From Euborellia annulipes (lineage: Eukaryota > Arthropoda > Insecta > Dermaptera > Anisolabididae), in assembly GCA_023213315.1 (NCBI GenBank), contig JAKCPI010025700.1:1-64000 (forward strand): DNA of 64,000 nucleotides, in the 5' to 3' direction. The position numbers were made by a program, and so were the translations under genes. Of this stretch, positions 11,946 through 24,291 are shown one piece after another (the first letter of the stretch is position 1; each line of letters starts with the position of its first letter). Below the pieces are notes generated by a model. The model made no database searches and was not told the DNA's origin. It saw only the letters and a list, made by a program, of their open reading frames with translations.

Positions 11946-13254
11946 ATTCAAATCCGAATTGAGATTAGTCCTATATACAAAAAGATGCGATAACTCACCC
12001 CAGGAAAATTTTAAGTGGACTAATCATTTCTTACTTTTCTACCTAATGAAAAAAAATCCCTACAAAATTCTGCAAGGGATTCGATGGGTTCCTAAGTTAC
12101 CCAGTGTTATTATTATCTGTTTATGAGAGTTTCGAAATCTTCAAAAATTAATTCCGCCCCAGTAATACGAAATTTTAGAATGACATTAAAATGTTTCTAT
12201 CCTACTATACTATTTGCTAAATATTGAATATAATTTAATTTTTTTTTTAACTCAAACGGAATGCACTTATTTTTTAGTAAAAGTATTAAAAAACATTAAT
12301 ATCTTTGTGCATTATAGGGGATGGGGCATTAACCCCCCTGGTTAATGCCTTCATAGCCCCCCCCCCCTTAAGGAAATGCGAGCCTTCACCGCGAAATAAT
12401 TTGAATACATTTATAAATAATTATTTTAATTTTAATTTGAAATTATTTTATTTTAATTTTCAATCCTTAATCCACCCACCCCTGTGTAAAAGTATAATAA
12501 GGAAATTTGATTTACAAAAATATAGGCCACATAGAAAGAGAAAGAATGTGTGTGTGAGTGTTGAGTGTGAATGAGAAAAAAGTGTATTTAAAAAAAAATA
12601 AAAAATAAAAAACTAATTTTGTTTTCAATGACACCTACACTCCCCCTCCCCCTTTCAACATCTTATAATCTCCCTCTACCCTTAGTGAAATACAAAATAT
12701 TTAATTTCATATTCAAAAGAATCGTTTTTCGCAGTCAAATTATTTGTTTCTATCATTTTTTTTTTCATCGATAAAATGTATAATAATTACCTTTAATAAG
12801 ACTCTCAAGAGGGTGTGTTGGCTGACGGTGAGGTTAGGGTGGGTTACACTATATCAATTATTCACTTTGATTCACTTTAAACACAAAAAAAGATAGCAGC
12901 GCCTGCCAGCAGGCCACGCTCTCGACTGAACGAGATAAACTTGTCTCTTCTCTCTTATTATAGGAATAAATAGATGAAAATAACAATTCCCTTTTTATTA
13001 AAAGTAAAAAAATACCTTTTGCTCTAATCTAACTATATTTAGAGCTGTAAAAGAATGTCAACAAGTGATTTGGAATATTCCAAGGCCTTTCTTAAATAAT
13101 CAACCCTTCATCTCATCCCTTAATATTATAAAATAATAATCAACGCTATTTTTTGAATGTTTAATATTTATTTGGCTTCGATTTAGCTAAAAAAAAATTT
13201 AAAAAACATTTTTTTCAATTTTTCAACCCCTAATCCATTTTTTTTTTTTTTTTT

Positions 13255-13760
13255 AACAACTCTGACATTAACACACTCATTCACACAGTCTTTTCGGCAA
13301 CTTAGGCCTTATAAGACTTTTTACGATAACCGTTATTAATAATATATATATTATTAATATTTTTTTTTTTTTTTTTTTTGATATATCGTCGCCCTGCAAC
13401 ACGTAGAGGCCTATCTCAATTTCTATCATTTTTCAGGAGAGCTTTTTATAGTTCGTGTTGTTATATTAAATGTATAGATACGCAAAACCAAAAATCCTAA
13501 ATAATACGAAAAAACATGGAAATACAGATTCGTCACTTTGTGATAATGTAAAGAACGCCAGGACACGGCCATACCCGTGTATCTCAATTTTTAATTTTTT
13601 TGAGATACGTCACTACGTGATGCAAGCGACGATATGTATATTTTGTAAAAATTTTAGCCCAATGGCAGTTGGCTAGACGGGCAGATGAAAAAAAAAAGAT
13701 TATTTATATGTTGGGGTCCAGGCATTCTTATTTAAGCCATTTGAAATCCAATCGTAATAA
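13255..13760 (-). mobile_element. SINE family 1, interrupted copy
   Basis: The first part (13,255-13,350) and last part (13,705-13,760, ..GGGGTCCAGGCATTCTTATT) match the body of the SINE at 10,489 on the other strand. About 350 unrelated bases lie between them, beginning with a long T run, so something was inserted. Confidence 0.5.
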
Positions 13761-13823
13761 ATAAAATCCGCCTTTGGGTTTTACACATAGGATAATTTTC
13801 TAGAATGAGTCTTACTTTAGGCC

Positions 13824-14149
13824 AGTGGTTTCCAAAGTTTGTTACAACGCCTCCCTTAAAAATATTTAATCGTATGACGCCCCCTACCCCACACATTTAA
13901 TAAAATAATACAAAAACAAAAATTTTTAATACTAAAAAATATAAATTTATATAAAAATATTTTTTTTATTTATTCATATTTTTTAATTAAGGAAAACCTC
14001 CCTCCCAGAATCTTCTAAATTTAATTATTTTATTTATAAAACTAGCAATCATTTGGAAAATTGATCTTGGTGGCCAATATTCGCGCCTCCCCTTAGACTA
14101 GCCCGCGCCTCCCTGGGGAGGCGCGCCTCACAGTTTGGAAAACTCTGGT
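13824..14149. mobile_element. hAT-type MITE, CAGTGGTTTCCAAA family, copy 2
   Basis: Left CAGTGGTTTCCAAAGTTTG and right CAGTTTGGAAAACTCTGG, with the same inner motifs as 11,212-11,431 plus an extra A/T-rich stretch. Confidence 0.6.
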
Positions 14150-14673
14150 CTAATATATCGACGCTTTATATACGTATGACGACACAAAAAATCTGGTGTG
14201 ACAAGTACAGAACAGTACCTTTGGTAAGAGAAAGTTTTCTGCTGTGCGACAGTCACACCAGATTTTTAAAAATATTTTATTTTGGAACTTTTCGGGTTTT
14301 CGGCCATTTTTTTTCGGCGATTTTTTTTTTTCGTCGAGATTTTGCTTTAGGCTAGAAAATTTTCGGTGCGCTTTTTTTCGGCGACTTTTTTCGCCGACTT
14401 TTTTCGGCGAGAATTATTATATTACACTGGCACTACATTTAAAATATATTTTCCAGAAATCAATTATAATAAAAATAAAAATTATCCAGCAATTTTTTTT
14501 TGTTTTGCGGACCATTTGGCGCCCCTTTGTGAGCGGCGCCCGGGGCATCATGACCCCCCTTGCCCCCCCCCCCCCCTCGCTACGCCACTGATTCCACCCC
14601 ATGTCTAGGAGAGATGATTAGCAATTATCTCACTGTATAAATAATTTAGAAAGTAAAAATTTCAATAACTCAC

Positions 14674-14749
14674 CACATAAAAGATTTCTCGAATTAAAGG
14701 CCACACACAAAAGATCAGGTCCAGGTCTGGAGCCGCTGGGGACGGGAAC
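14674..14749 (-). other. Candidate exon (76 nt), single copy
   Basis: On the minus strand it lies between TTTTTGATGCAG and GTGAGT. Read in phase 0 it is fully open (..SGSRPGPDLLCVAF..), balanced and GC-richer than its flanks. Joined in phase 1 to cassette c at 15,409 it gives eleven more codons and a TGA at 14,715. It is not repeated elsewhere in the window. It could be a genuine exon of an unknown gene or the end of the small 15 kb candidate. Confidence 0.4.
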
Positions 14750-15900
14750 CTGCATCAAAAAGAAACAAAACATGAAGAAAATTGTGCAAAAAGGAATTAT
14801 TATCTAGACACAAATAAGTAGTAAAAAAAAAAAAAAAATTTATTAATTCATTATCTGAATGAATAAAATTCATAATTCTAATTGTAATTATGTCATTTCT
14901 CTCATTTAAAGCAAAGCCTCCCTTTACACCTACACCATGATATACGAATAATCACAAAAAATAAAAAAAATAAATTCAATTTTTTCATAATAGAGAAAAT
15001 TGATTGAAGCAAATCCTATTCATCAAGATCGATCAAAATTAAATTTATTTATTTCTCCTAGTCCGCTAAGAAGAAAATGATCAGCTACCATCGTTTTATT
15101 TAATGCTATATTTATATATTTAATAAACATAAAATTAAAAAAAAAAAAAAAATTTAGAATAAAAACATTTATTATTTAATAATTTCAATTTTTTAAGCCT
15201 TTAGTTAAATTTCTACATAATAAAGCAAAAAGCATTGGAAAAAATATTTAAAAAAAAGTACAATCACGTTAAAAAAGGAATCCGTTGGCAGCCTAATCAA
15301 AAGACAGAGAGACAGACTTCTATAGTCTTTGATTAAATGTCGTAAAATGAAAGGGAGGGGGAGAAATAATATAATAAATTGGAAAAAAAATTAATTGTCA
15401 GGGTCTACCTGGTGCAGAGAGAGAGAGAGAGAAAGAGAGAGATGCCTTTATGTGTGCTGAGATGCTGATGCTCAGGCGATTAGGTCGATGATGAAGGGAG
15501 AAGGTGACCTCTAGCAATAGCCACCACCTGGAAGAGATAAAATATAAAAATTATTATTTTTTCTTACTAAAATTGATTCGTGTGAGTGTGTGTATGTTAA
15601 CTAGGAGAAAGAGAGATAGATATTTGACAGAAATTACAAAAAAATAAAATAATATTCTTGAAACGATCCAAACTTCCCGATTCCTTCAATAAAAATAATA
15701 ATATTGATAAATCTTTTTTTAGTAGTGTAATTTTAATTAGAACGGGAGATGTAAACCCCTTATCACAATCTGATTTCACCATTAAAAAAAAAATAAATAA
15801 AAATTTATAACTAGGGTTTGAGAAGCAAGAGAAAATAAATTAAAATGAAATATGCAAAAAATAAATACCTTTCAACAAGATGGACTTTTTTCAGAGACAT
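14715..15900 (-). CDS. Candidate small spliced protein, unit c (61 codons)
   Basis: Three segments join in frame on the minus strand: 15,900-15,869 (begins ATG, reads MSLKKVHLVE, ends AG before GTATTT), 15,527-15,409 (after CTTCCAG; reads WWLLLEVTFSLHHRPNR then serine/leucine repeats; ends CCAG before GTAGAC) and 14,749-14,715 (ends TGA). Introns are about 340 and 660 bases. Neither a signal peptide nor a known domain is recognisable. Cassettes d and e are open in the same frame, which favours coding; the CT repeat that makes stops rare, and the lack of conserved starts in sister units, argue against it. Confidence 0.25.
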
Positions 15901-16270
15901 GAGTTCAACCGACTTGCTCCGGGGTCGAAGTGAATTTGCTTTGCTTGTTTTCTTCCATCAGCTTACAATTATTTTAAAAAATTTAATTTGCGTAGGAGGT
16001 GATTATTTGCTAAGGAAGATGACGCACTTGGATGTTTTATTTTTCGAAGATCTCTCTTCTGAAACAAAGAAATATTAATTAGTTATTGTATTGTATAAAA
16101 TAAAATTTAAATATCCAATAAAGATTATTTTTTTTTTATAAAATTGTTTTATTTTACCCGTAATCCCTTCACAAATACTAATTTTAAATATATCGACTAG
16201 TTAATGAAATATTAATTAAGAAATGAAAAATTCAATTTTAATTTTTAAGTTTTTTTTTTCAGATTTAAAT
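15230..16270. repeat. Diverged copy of the local unit (c unit)
   Basis: Same order as the right part of copy A: AATCCGTTGGCAGCCTAATC start, cassette c (15,409-15,527), the AACGGGAGATGTAAACCCCT segment, Z block (15,869-15,960) and GATGACGCACTTGGATG. It lacks the pogo MITE and the Y block. Confidence 0.7.
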
Positions 16271-16319
16271 ATAATATAAAAAATCTGGTGTGATGGTCGC
16301 ATAGCACACAACTTTCTCT

Positions 16320-16743
16320 TAACTTTTCTAAAAGAAAGTTGTGTTCAGTGCAAGGGCGGATCCAGAGGTGTTTCTCGGGGGGGGGGGGGGGGTAATCTGG
16401 TGTGACTCGTCGCACAGCACACTATTTTTTTTTATTTCGGTAATTTAAAAGCGCATTCAATACTTGTTTGCCAGAATATAAATACACATCAAATTTTTAA
16501 GTATTAATTTTAAAAATTTTACATTAAAAATAAATTTTTTTGCGAAAAAAAGGTATTTTTTTCGAATCTCGGGGGGGGGGGGTAATTACCCCCTTTACAC
16601 CCCCTTGTATCCGCCCTTGGTTCAGTGCTTGCCACACCAGATTTTTTTGTGTCGATATATATTTAGTTGCTGGCAATATATTAGAATTCAAGATGTAAAA
16701 TTTATAAACATGGGAAAATATTTATATTTTGTTACCATAGCAA
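16320..16743. repeat. Poly-G-bearing repeat pieces and AGAGAAAGTA-type half
   Basis: Two G runs (about 16,377-16,392 and 16,571-16,582), the second followed by TTACCCCCTTTACACCCCC, and pieces ending CACACCAGATTTTTT and GTTACCATAG. The G-run repeat recurs at 26,460-26,610. No coding content. Confidence 0.5.
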
Positions 16744-17872
16744 CACTGTGCAACAAGAAAAAAAGCCCCGAGAAAATGCCTTCAGATTCTTAAGTAAAAT
16801 GACCTCCTGAATCCAAATATGACCTTCGTTTTCCCCCAGCACGTACCGTTTTCGGGGGGTAGCCCCCTACTTATTTCCACCCCTTTTCGTTAATTATAGG
16901 GCCACGAAAAAAATTTGGAGGGATGAAAAGGAATATTTTAGCCCTAACATTTCTTCAGAAGGTCTAGAGAAGTGAAAAGTTAAAAAACATTAACATTTGG
17001 ATCCAAGGGGGGGGATGTGGGGGAGGATTTTGTCCCTTAAAATGCAAAAAAATCATTAAAAATGATCGATTTTTTCTGATTTTTCCCAATTTTTTCACTG
17101 ATTTTCTACATATTCCAGCGGACAGACCCACCTCACCCTTCCTTAAACATCCCTCAACTAAAAAAAAATATATGGGACAAAGCGGGTGGGGTGTGGGCGA
17201 TTCCGAAGCCCTTGCAAGAAGAATTTTTTTCAATTATTAACAAAAAATAATTTCTACCCCTTTAGATAAAATATGGAAATATTGAAGGACATAGAAGAAT
17301 CCGTATATTTAACTTTAAATTTGTAAAGATCAGCCCAAAAAAATGAAAGCCGCATATTTGCCAATTTGACCAACTGAGTTGTGAATCTTCCATCTTCTTG
17401 CAAGGGCTTCGGAATCGCCCACACCCCACCCGCTTTGTCCCATATATTTTTTTTAGTTGAGGGATGTTTAAGGAAGGGTGAGGTGGGTCTGTCCGCTGAA
17501 ATATGTAGAAAATCAGTGAAAAAATTGGGAAAAATCAGAAAAAATCGATCATTTTTAATGATTTTTTTGCATTTTAAGGGACAAAATCCTCCCCCACATC
17601 CCCCCTTGGATCCAAATGTTAATGTTTTTAACTTTTCACTTCTCTAGACCTTCTGAAGAAATGTTAGGGCTAAAATATTCCTTTTCATCCCTCCAAATTT
17701 TTTTCGTGGCTCTATAATTAACGAAAAGGGGTGGAAATAAGTAGGGGGCTACCCCCCGAAAACGGTACGTGCTGGGGGAAAACGAAGGTCATACATATTT
17801 GGATTCAGGAGGTCATTTTACTTAAGAATCTGAAGGAATTTTCTCGGGGCCAGAAAAAAGTTTCATTCAGTG
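16744..17872 (+). mobile_element. Foldback element FB1, copy 1
   Basis: Two arms of about 460 bases (roughly 16,760-17,222 and 17,395-17,855) are near-perfect reverse complements around a spacer of about 170 bases. Ends are CACTGTGCAACAAG and CATTCAGTG. It sits inside an AGAGAAAGTA-type repeat, whose left part stops at CATAGCAA and resumes with ACCATTTCTCC. Short frames in the arms mirror each other and are not genes. Confidence 0.8.
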
Positions 17873-18172
17873 AACCATTTCTCCTATCTTTCCTATGAAG
17901 TACAAGAGTAAAGTGTGCTTCAACAAATTTTCAAGGGCAAAATGAGAATATACATTTTAAAAAGCATCTAAAAATTAATTGATTTTTGAATTTTAATCAA
18001 AATCGTTGGAGCGAATTTTAAGAAAATCGAAAAAACTGAAAAGTACATCAGTAAAGTACTAGTAATTTTTAGTCAATTTTGTTTAAAAACTTCGGGTTAG
18101 GTCACAGGAGGGTACCTAACTTAAATATAAAATTTCAACCTCCAAGCTCTTCTCATTCTTGAGATATTTGTG
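17873..18172. repeat. AGAGAAAGTA-type repeat, right part
   Basis: Continues the repeat interrupted by FB1: CATTTCTCCTATCTTTCC, the ..CATCTAAAAATTAATTG.. segment and GGTACCTAACTTAAATA. Confidence 0.6.
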
Positions 18173-18175
18173 TGC

Positions 18176-18340
18176 GTAATAGGCGTAGCCTGAAATTTTT
18201 TTTTTTTGGGGGGTTCAGGATGATCCCCCCCCCCCCCACCGACTATTAGGGCAGTATATGGCGTAATGAAATATATGGTTAGCCTCTCCGTCCCACCTTC
18301 GTTTAGCCCCCTGAAACCTCCCCCTCGGGCTGGCTTAATA
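18176..18340. repeat. GGCGTAGCC poly-G/poly-C repeat, copy 1
   Basis: Begins TAGGCGTAGCCTGAAATTTT, then G- and C-runs, GACTATTAGGGCAGTATA and a CCGTCCCACCTTCG segment. A second copy is at 29,150-29,330. Probably a non-autonomous DNA transposon; ends not resolved. Confidence 0.5.
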
Positions 18341-18483
18341 TTAATGATATTAAAATGAGAAGGAAAGATGTGAACCCGATTACACCATATATAAAACACA
18401 ACATAAGAGAAACTAAACACTTTTCAGGGAATCTTTCAAACGAACTGACTCCAGGATCAACAAGAAAGCAACTGACTGACGAC

Positions 18484-19405
18484 TAGGGTTTGGAAAAAAC
18501 CGGAAAGTTTTGAAAACAGGTTTTCGGTTTTTCACAAAGCGGAAAACCGGTAAACCGGTTTTAAACCGGTTTTTTTTTCAAATGTAAATCAAGGAAAAAA
18601 AATGAAAAAATACTCAAAGCAAAATTTTATAGAATTATTTTTTAATAACCGCGCCCTTGCCTACCACTCAAAATGGCTTAAATAAAATCATCGGACTGCC
18701 TGGGATCCGAGCCCAAAAAAATTATTATTACTACTATTCTGATCCAGTGCCTGCTTGATGATTTGTTTACATTCATAGAATACAAAAAATACATAAATTT
18801 CTCTATACATTTCCTATGGGAGAAATCGTAACTTTATGAATTAACAACTCAAAAAATTGTAGGAATTTCGGGACCCGAGTATTTTTCCTGGACTCTCCAT
18901 AACGTCCTCTATAAGACTGCAAAATTTCGGTTTCAAAATTCCAACGGAAAGTTGGCCAAACAGAGCGAGACAGACGGACGGATAGACCGACACTCCGCTA
19001 TTATTATAAAGATCTATAGATTATTTAAGTACTAGAAAAAAGGAGAAAAAATATAAATAATCTATAATTTTTTTTTTATTTGTCCAAGGTCTTTTTCGGC
19101 ATCTAAGGCCATTTAAACCCCATCTCTATTTATTTCAAATGATTGATAGCCAATTCAAATGAAATAAATTTTTCTCGCTTGGAACGGGAAGCGAACCCGA
19201 AACCCCAAGCTACTAGAAGCTATTGTAATATCTTCTCTCTGAGCCATGGATCACGGGCTAAATTTGAATACAAGTATTAATGAACAAAAAATTAAAAAAA
19301 AAAAACCGAATTCGGTTTTTCGGGAAAAACTCGGTTTCTCGGTTTTTGAAAATTAGCCAAAAAACCGGTATACCGGTTTCGGTTTCCACCGGTGTCCAAA
19401 CCCTA
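18484..19405. mobile_element. hAT-type element with 8-bp target duplication
   Basis: Ends TAGGGTTTGGAAAAAACCGG and CCGGTGTCCAAACCCTA, rich in CCGGTTT repeats, are flanked by CTGACGAC on both sides (18,476-18,483 and 19,406-19,413). It has no transposase and carries two SINE pieces. The host sequence is a Z-like first-exon block (..GAACTGACTCCAGGATC.. | ..TCGTGATAGCAATTTGAGC..). Confidence 0.75.
19081..19262 (-). mobile_element. tRNA-derived SINE, family 2
   Basis: On the minus strand: box A-like TGGCTCAGAGAG, box B GGGTTCGCTTCCC, then a body ending GCCTTAGATGCCGAAAAAGA. Related copies or pieces lie at 37,490-37,530, 48,785-48,900, 54,985-55,055 and 61,993-62,131. Confidence 0.7.
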
Positions 19406-19413
19406 CTGACGAC

Positions 19414-20753
19414 TCGTGATAGCAATTTGAGCTCAGAGTTTCCAAAAATGAATAAATATTAAAACAATTCTTTTTTTTTCTATTATTTTTTTAAGCACAT
19501 TTCATTATTAAAGGCTAAGACAGACAAGTTTTATTTTATTCACATTAAAAAATAAACCACCCCTAACCTAAAATCATCCTAATAAGTTGCTGAATTTTTG
19601 ATACTGATGATTTTTTAATTATTTATTTTTTTACTAAATACCTATCATAGGATAATTAGAATCTTATTAATAAAGTGGGGGGATAAGAATATAATAGATT
19701 TTAAGATAGAAAGCGAGAACAATGTGAGAAGTGGAAAATTTTAGATTTTTTAAGAAAGCAAATATTATAAATTGAGGGTTTTTTTTTTTTAAATAATTTT
19801 TTTTTTCCGTTATCCTTTCCTTTCCCATGTTTAAATATAAAAGTATATTACTCTGTAGTATGTTTATCGGATATTTAGCTTAGCTTCAAATGGGGAATTA
19901 ATACAATTTACCTCAATTCATTCAGATAGGGGATTAATAAAAAATAATTTTTTTTTTTAATTAAGTAGCCTACTTGATTTGTTTTTTATTTGAAAGGTAC
20001 AATTCGTTTTTGTCCAATTTTCTTAAGGGTTTGTTTGTTTTTGATAAATTTTTTTTATTTTAACAAATTTTTCTATTTAAAAAAAAAATAATTGAGAAGT
20101 TTATTAGAAAAATTAAGATATTTTGAAATTGTCTGTTCTTTTAATCCAAAAAAAAAAAAAAAACACCCCTATTACTACACTACATTAACGATCGAAGAGA
20201 AAAAATCTCTTTTATTAGATTAGACAAAAAGTAATATACAAAGAAATCAAGTACGTAGCTAGTAAAAAAAATTTTTTTATATACTGTAAATAAAAAAAAA
20301 AATATTTAATTTATTATCTGAATGAATTGAAGTAAAAATTCTAATTTTAATTATAATATTACAAAAGGAGACGATCAACAAACAAACCCATACGGAAAAT
20401 AAATAAACACAAAATAGAGAAAATTCTAACAGGAACGAATCCTAGTCATTTCGATCGATCATAGGGTAAAGACAATTAAAAAAACCAAATGATGAAACTT
20501 ATAATTAAAGGAGGCGAGTAGAGAAACTATTTAAGAAAAGAATCCATTCACACAGTGAAAAAAAATCCCTCTAAAAATCTCACTTATTAATGACGAGAGA
20601 TAAAAGTTAAGAATTTCTATTTTCATTTATTTAATAATAATTTCTTATTAAATATTATAGGAGAACTAAATTCTCAGTTAGAAGGGTGGAGGGTGGGTGA
20701 CAAGGGATAGAAAGTAATACATTTGCTTAAAAGTAAAAAATTAAAAAAATAAT
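19414..20753. other. AT-rich spacer, no gene seen
   Basis: Homopolymer-rich A/T sequence with no conserved frame. It includes fragments like those near 9120-9240 (ATGACGAGAGATAAAAGTTAAG) that belong to the left end of the local unit. Confidence 0.5.
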
Positions 20754-21981
20754 AATAATAATTTCCTATTAAAATTTAGTTTTGAAGAAAAATACTGTTT
20801 TGTTTATTAGAAGGGGTGATTCACACCCTTTCTCAACCCTCCACCTGGGGCACACGACTTCATCATAGCGTTGTATTTAAAAATTGGATAATTTTATAAG
20901 TATATTTTAAGAGAGAAAAAAAAAATAATTATTGAAAACAGAAATTTAATTCATTATGCAAATGAGATATGAAAAGAATCATTACCGTAATAATATGATG
21001 ACCAGACGGGGAGTAAATGAGTTGAGGGATGAACCCCTTATTTGCACAAATAACACAATATAAAAAAAAACTAAACACACGAGAGAGAGATTGAGAAAGA
21101 AGTCCAAACGACTGACTCATGTCTCGACTCAAATAAATTAAAAGACAAACCGCCTGACAGACAGGCAACCAGTAAACAAGCAGACATCGATCGATAGAGA
21201 AATAGCATTGCTCTCTAAACGCCCAAGAAAAAAAAATTAAATTCTCTATTTATAAAAATTCCATTCACTTGCAAACTAACGGGGTTTTATCAGTTGGGAA
21301 TTAATTCGAAATTAAATAACTATTAAAAGACTCCCTTTATTTACCCACTTAAAACTCACCCCCGAATAGAAAGAATTTACTCATTGCCCTACCAATCATT
21401 TCTATAGACCTAATATAAAAAGGAGATAATTTTTTTATTATTATTCTAAGTTAGAAATAGAGAATTAGAAATTGTAAGAAGAAATTTTTGAATCTTATAT
21501 TTTTTCATATCAAGAAAGTTGATTTGTTATTAAAATGATTTGGTAAAAATAATGAAAAAAATTCGAATTTCTCTCAAAAAGGATTCTGTTGGTAGCGTAA
21601 TCAAAGGGGGGAGAGAGAGACTTCTATAGAAATGATAATCAACTATCATAAAATGAGGGAGGATTTCTTTTGGCCTATAAGAGATTTTAAAATTAATAAA
21701 AAGGATATGGGGGAGGATTTTGTCCCTTAAATCGTGAAAAATATGAAGAAAAAAATGAGCTATTTTGGAAGTTAGGCCTAAAAAGAAAATTGAATTATTT
21801 TTTCCTCAATGAAACATTATATAAATTATATTAAGAAAATTTGTAGAGTAAGAAAATAACATAGGGGGGGGGGGGGGTATATATTTAAAAAAAAAAGTAA
21901 TTAAATTAATTTTCATATAAAATTCTAAAATGTTTAAATGAGAAAAAGGAATAGAATTTTATTCATTAATTTATTTTAATA

Positions 21982-22436
21982 CAGTAGAACCTCGCTTAAC
22001 GAGCACCTCTCATAACGAGCAAAATAAAAAAATGTAAAAGAGCTTAACGAGCGATTTTTGGCATAACGAGTACAAAATACGGGCTAAATTTAGTGATTAC
22101 AATTTACAAAAAAAAAAAAAAAAAATTAATTTAATTTAATGTGGCATCGTAGGTCGCTTGTGATCCCCCATTTTCTCAAACTTGTGTTATATTAATGTAC
22201 AATAAAATTTAATTAAATTATTAGCAAGATAATCAGGAAATAAATTTGTAATTTTTCGTGTTAAAAATTTATTAAATCTGTGCATGGAAGAAAAGGCCGC
22301 AAGAAAAGAGCCATCAGAGAGTATTTTTTCGACATGAAAGGCATTAACATATTTTAGAATTGTTTCGCATTACGATTGTTTTGCTTTACGAGTTTGATTC
22401 TGGAACGAATTAAACTCGTTAAGCGAGCTTCCACTG
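21982..22436. mobile_element. pogo/Tigger-type MITE, copy 3
   Basis: Duplicate of copy 1. Ends CAGTAGAACCTCGCTTAACG and AAGCGAGCTTCCACTG, TA on both sides. Confidence 0.8.
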
Positions 22437-22591
22437 TATTTTATTTTTATAGATTTTAATGATAATAAAATATTATAAAATGAGGGGGTTGTTATACTCG
22501 AGATTTGAAAAAAGAGAGGATCCCAGGAAAATGAAATTATTATTTGTGAAATGAAATTATAAGATGAAAAAATTTGATTGTCAGAACTCAC

Positions 22592-22690
22592 CTAATGCAA
22601 AGAGGGAGGCTCGAAGTGCTCTGATACGGGGATGCTCAAACGTGAAGGTCGATGATGAAGGGAGAAGACGACCTCTGGCAATAGACAGCC
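22592..22690 (-). other. Exon-like cassette b, copy B (99 nt)
   Basis: Flanked by TTTTTACAG and GTGAGT on the minus strand; almost identical to 1831-1929, and its RLLPSSS frame is intact. Confidence 0.4.
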
Positions 22691-23050
22691 CTGTAAAAAA
22701 TAAAAATTATTTTTTCTTATTAAATATGATTCGTGTGTTTGTGTGTAGAAAGAGAGAGTTTACAAAAAAATAAAAAATGATAATAATATTTTAATTAGAA
22801 GGGAAAACGTACACACCTTACCACCCTCTGTTTTCCTTAAATGTAAAAAAAAAATAATAATAATTTTGTATTAGTATTTTAAATTTCATCAAAAAAAAAC
22901 AAAATAATAATATTGATAAAAGAATTTTTTAGTAATGTTATTTTTATTAGAACGGGAGATGTAAACCCCTTATCAAAAATAGAAATGGAAAAATTTGTAA
23001 CTATATTTTAAGTAAAAAAATATAAATTAAAATGTGCAAATAATAAATAC

Positions 23051-23163
23051 CTTTCAAAAACGCAAAAGAAGGGAGGCGCTTTTCATAGAGAGGCGAGCTC
23101 AGTCGACTTGCCTCCTGGCTCGGGCTAATTGCAACTAAAACACTTTGCTTGCTTTCTTCTTAT
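23051..23163 (-). other. First-exon-like block Z, copy 3
   Basis: Duplicate of 2289-2400, ending GAAAG|GTATTTATT. Its short frame before the donor is kept (ATG plus nine codons, TGA). Confidence 0.3.
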
Positions 23164-24191
23164 AAAAATAAAAATTAATTTGCGTATGAGTTGATTATTT
23201 GCTAATGAAGATGACGCACTTGGATGTTTTTTTTTCTCTTCTGAAACAAAGAAATATTAATTTATTATTTCCTATGTTATTGTATTATCTTAAGATAAGT
23301 TTTAATTAAATATTCAATAAAGATTATTTTTTTTTTATAAATTTCTTTTAATTAACCCATAATCCCTTCACAATATCCATTTCAAATACAGTATATTAGC
23401 CAATGAAATATTAAATAAAAAAAATGAAAAATTAAATTTTCATAATAGAAATCATGAGGATTGTTAAGTTTTTTCAGAATTATATATAATATAAAAAAAA
23501 ACTTTTCGTTCAGACGAGATAAAAAATGAAATGAAATGCAGTGATAAGTGGCCTATTTTTAACGTGTCTGTTTTTCCCAAAGTTAAATTATTAAAATTTA
23601 GAAGTAATTTATTCCCTCCATCCCTCTTGGCATTTTTAAACAATAATTAAAAAGTTAAAATATTTTAAACTTTATTCAGCCCAATAAAAAATCACCCCCT
23701 CCCCTCCCCCATGTTAAATAAATCGCAAAGAAGGTTTCAATTCCTTTAATTATTAAAAAAAAAAAATTAGAAAATTATATAAGTTGATTCAGGGATGAGA
23801 ATTTGTTGATACTCAAAAAAATAATTATTCTAGCCTATTAGTCGAAAGTAAAACAAGCTGACGAATAATTTATTAAAGTAAATATGAAGTAAATATTAAC
23901 ATGAAAAAAAATTTTTCTCTTCAATAAAAAAACATAAAAAACCCCCAAATGAATTAGGATTTGCTGCATTATTCACGAATTTTTTAATAGTTAGGTATTT
24001 AATTATATTTAGAGTAGGTGAGTAATGAGAAAAATATTTTAATATTTTTTTTTGAAAATTTAGAATTATTAGTAATATTATAAGGTCACAATCAAAGGCT
24101 CGAGTGAAAGAGAAAGAGAGAGAGCTTGACAGCTTGTGAACCATTTCATAATAATCAAATATTAAAAGAAAAGAATAATAATTATGCCTAC

Positions 24192-24291
24192 CTAATTGCA
24201 CAGAAGAGAGCCGCAAGTTTGATGAGATGTTGCTGCTCACGCGACAAGCTCGATGGTGGGGGTAGAAGGCGAGCGACCACTAGTAATGCCC
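24192..24291 (-). other. Exon-like cassette a, copy B (100 nt)
   Basis: Flanked by TTTTTTCAG and GTAGGC. One base longer than copy A, which shifts the frame near the 3' end: the LLPPPSS frame changes, while the ..SNISSNLRLSS.. frame becomes open to the donor. Confidence 0.4.

Larger units (their letters stand above)
10167..14590. mobile_element. Composite hAT-type element, 4.4 kb, with nested repeats
   Basis: The left end reads CAGTGGCGTAGTGAG and the right end CTCGCTACGCCACTG. Both are flanked by the same 8 bases, ATTCCACC (10,159-10,166 and 14,591-14,598), the target duplication expected of hAT. Both ends share a CGCCCGGGGCA motif and an inner inverted repeat around GGAAAGTTCCAAAATAAAAT and GGAACTTTTCGGG. 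No transposase frame was recognised. Inside are a tRNA-derived SINE, two CAGTGGTTTCCAAA elements, a foldback at 11.5 kb and AGAGAAAGTA-type repeats, so most of its length came from later insertions. Confidence 0.75.

Noticed and set aside
16964..17647. Two similar 88-89 codon frames as paired genes
   Set aside because: They are the same sequence read from the two arms of foldback FB1.
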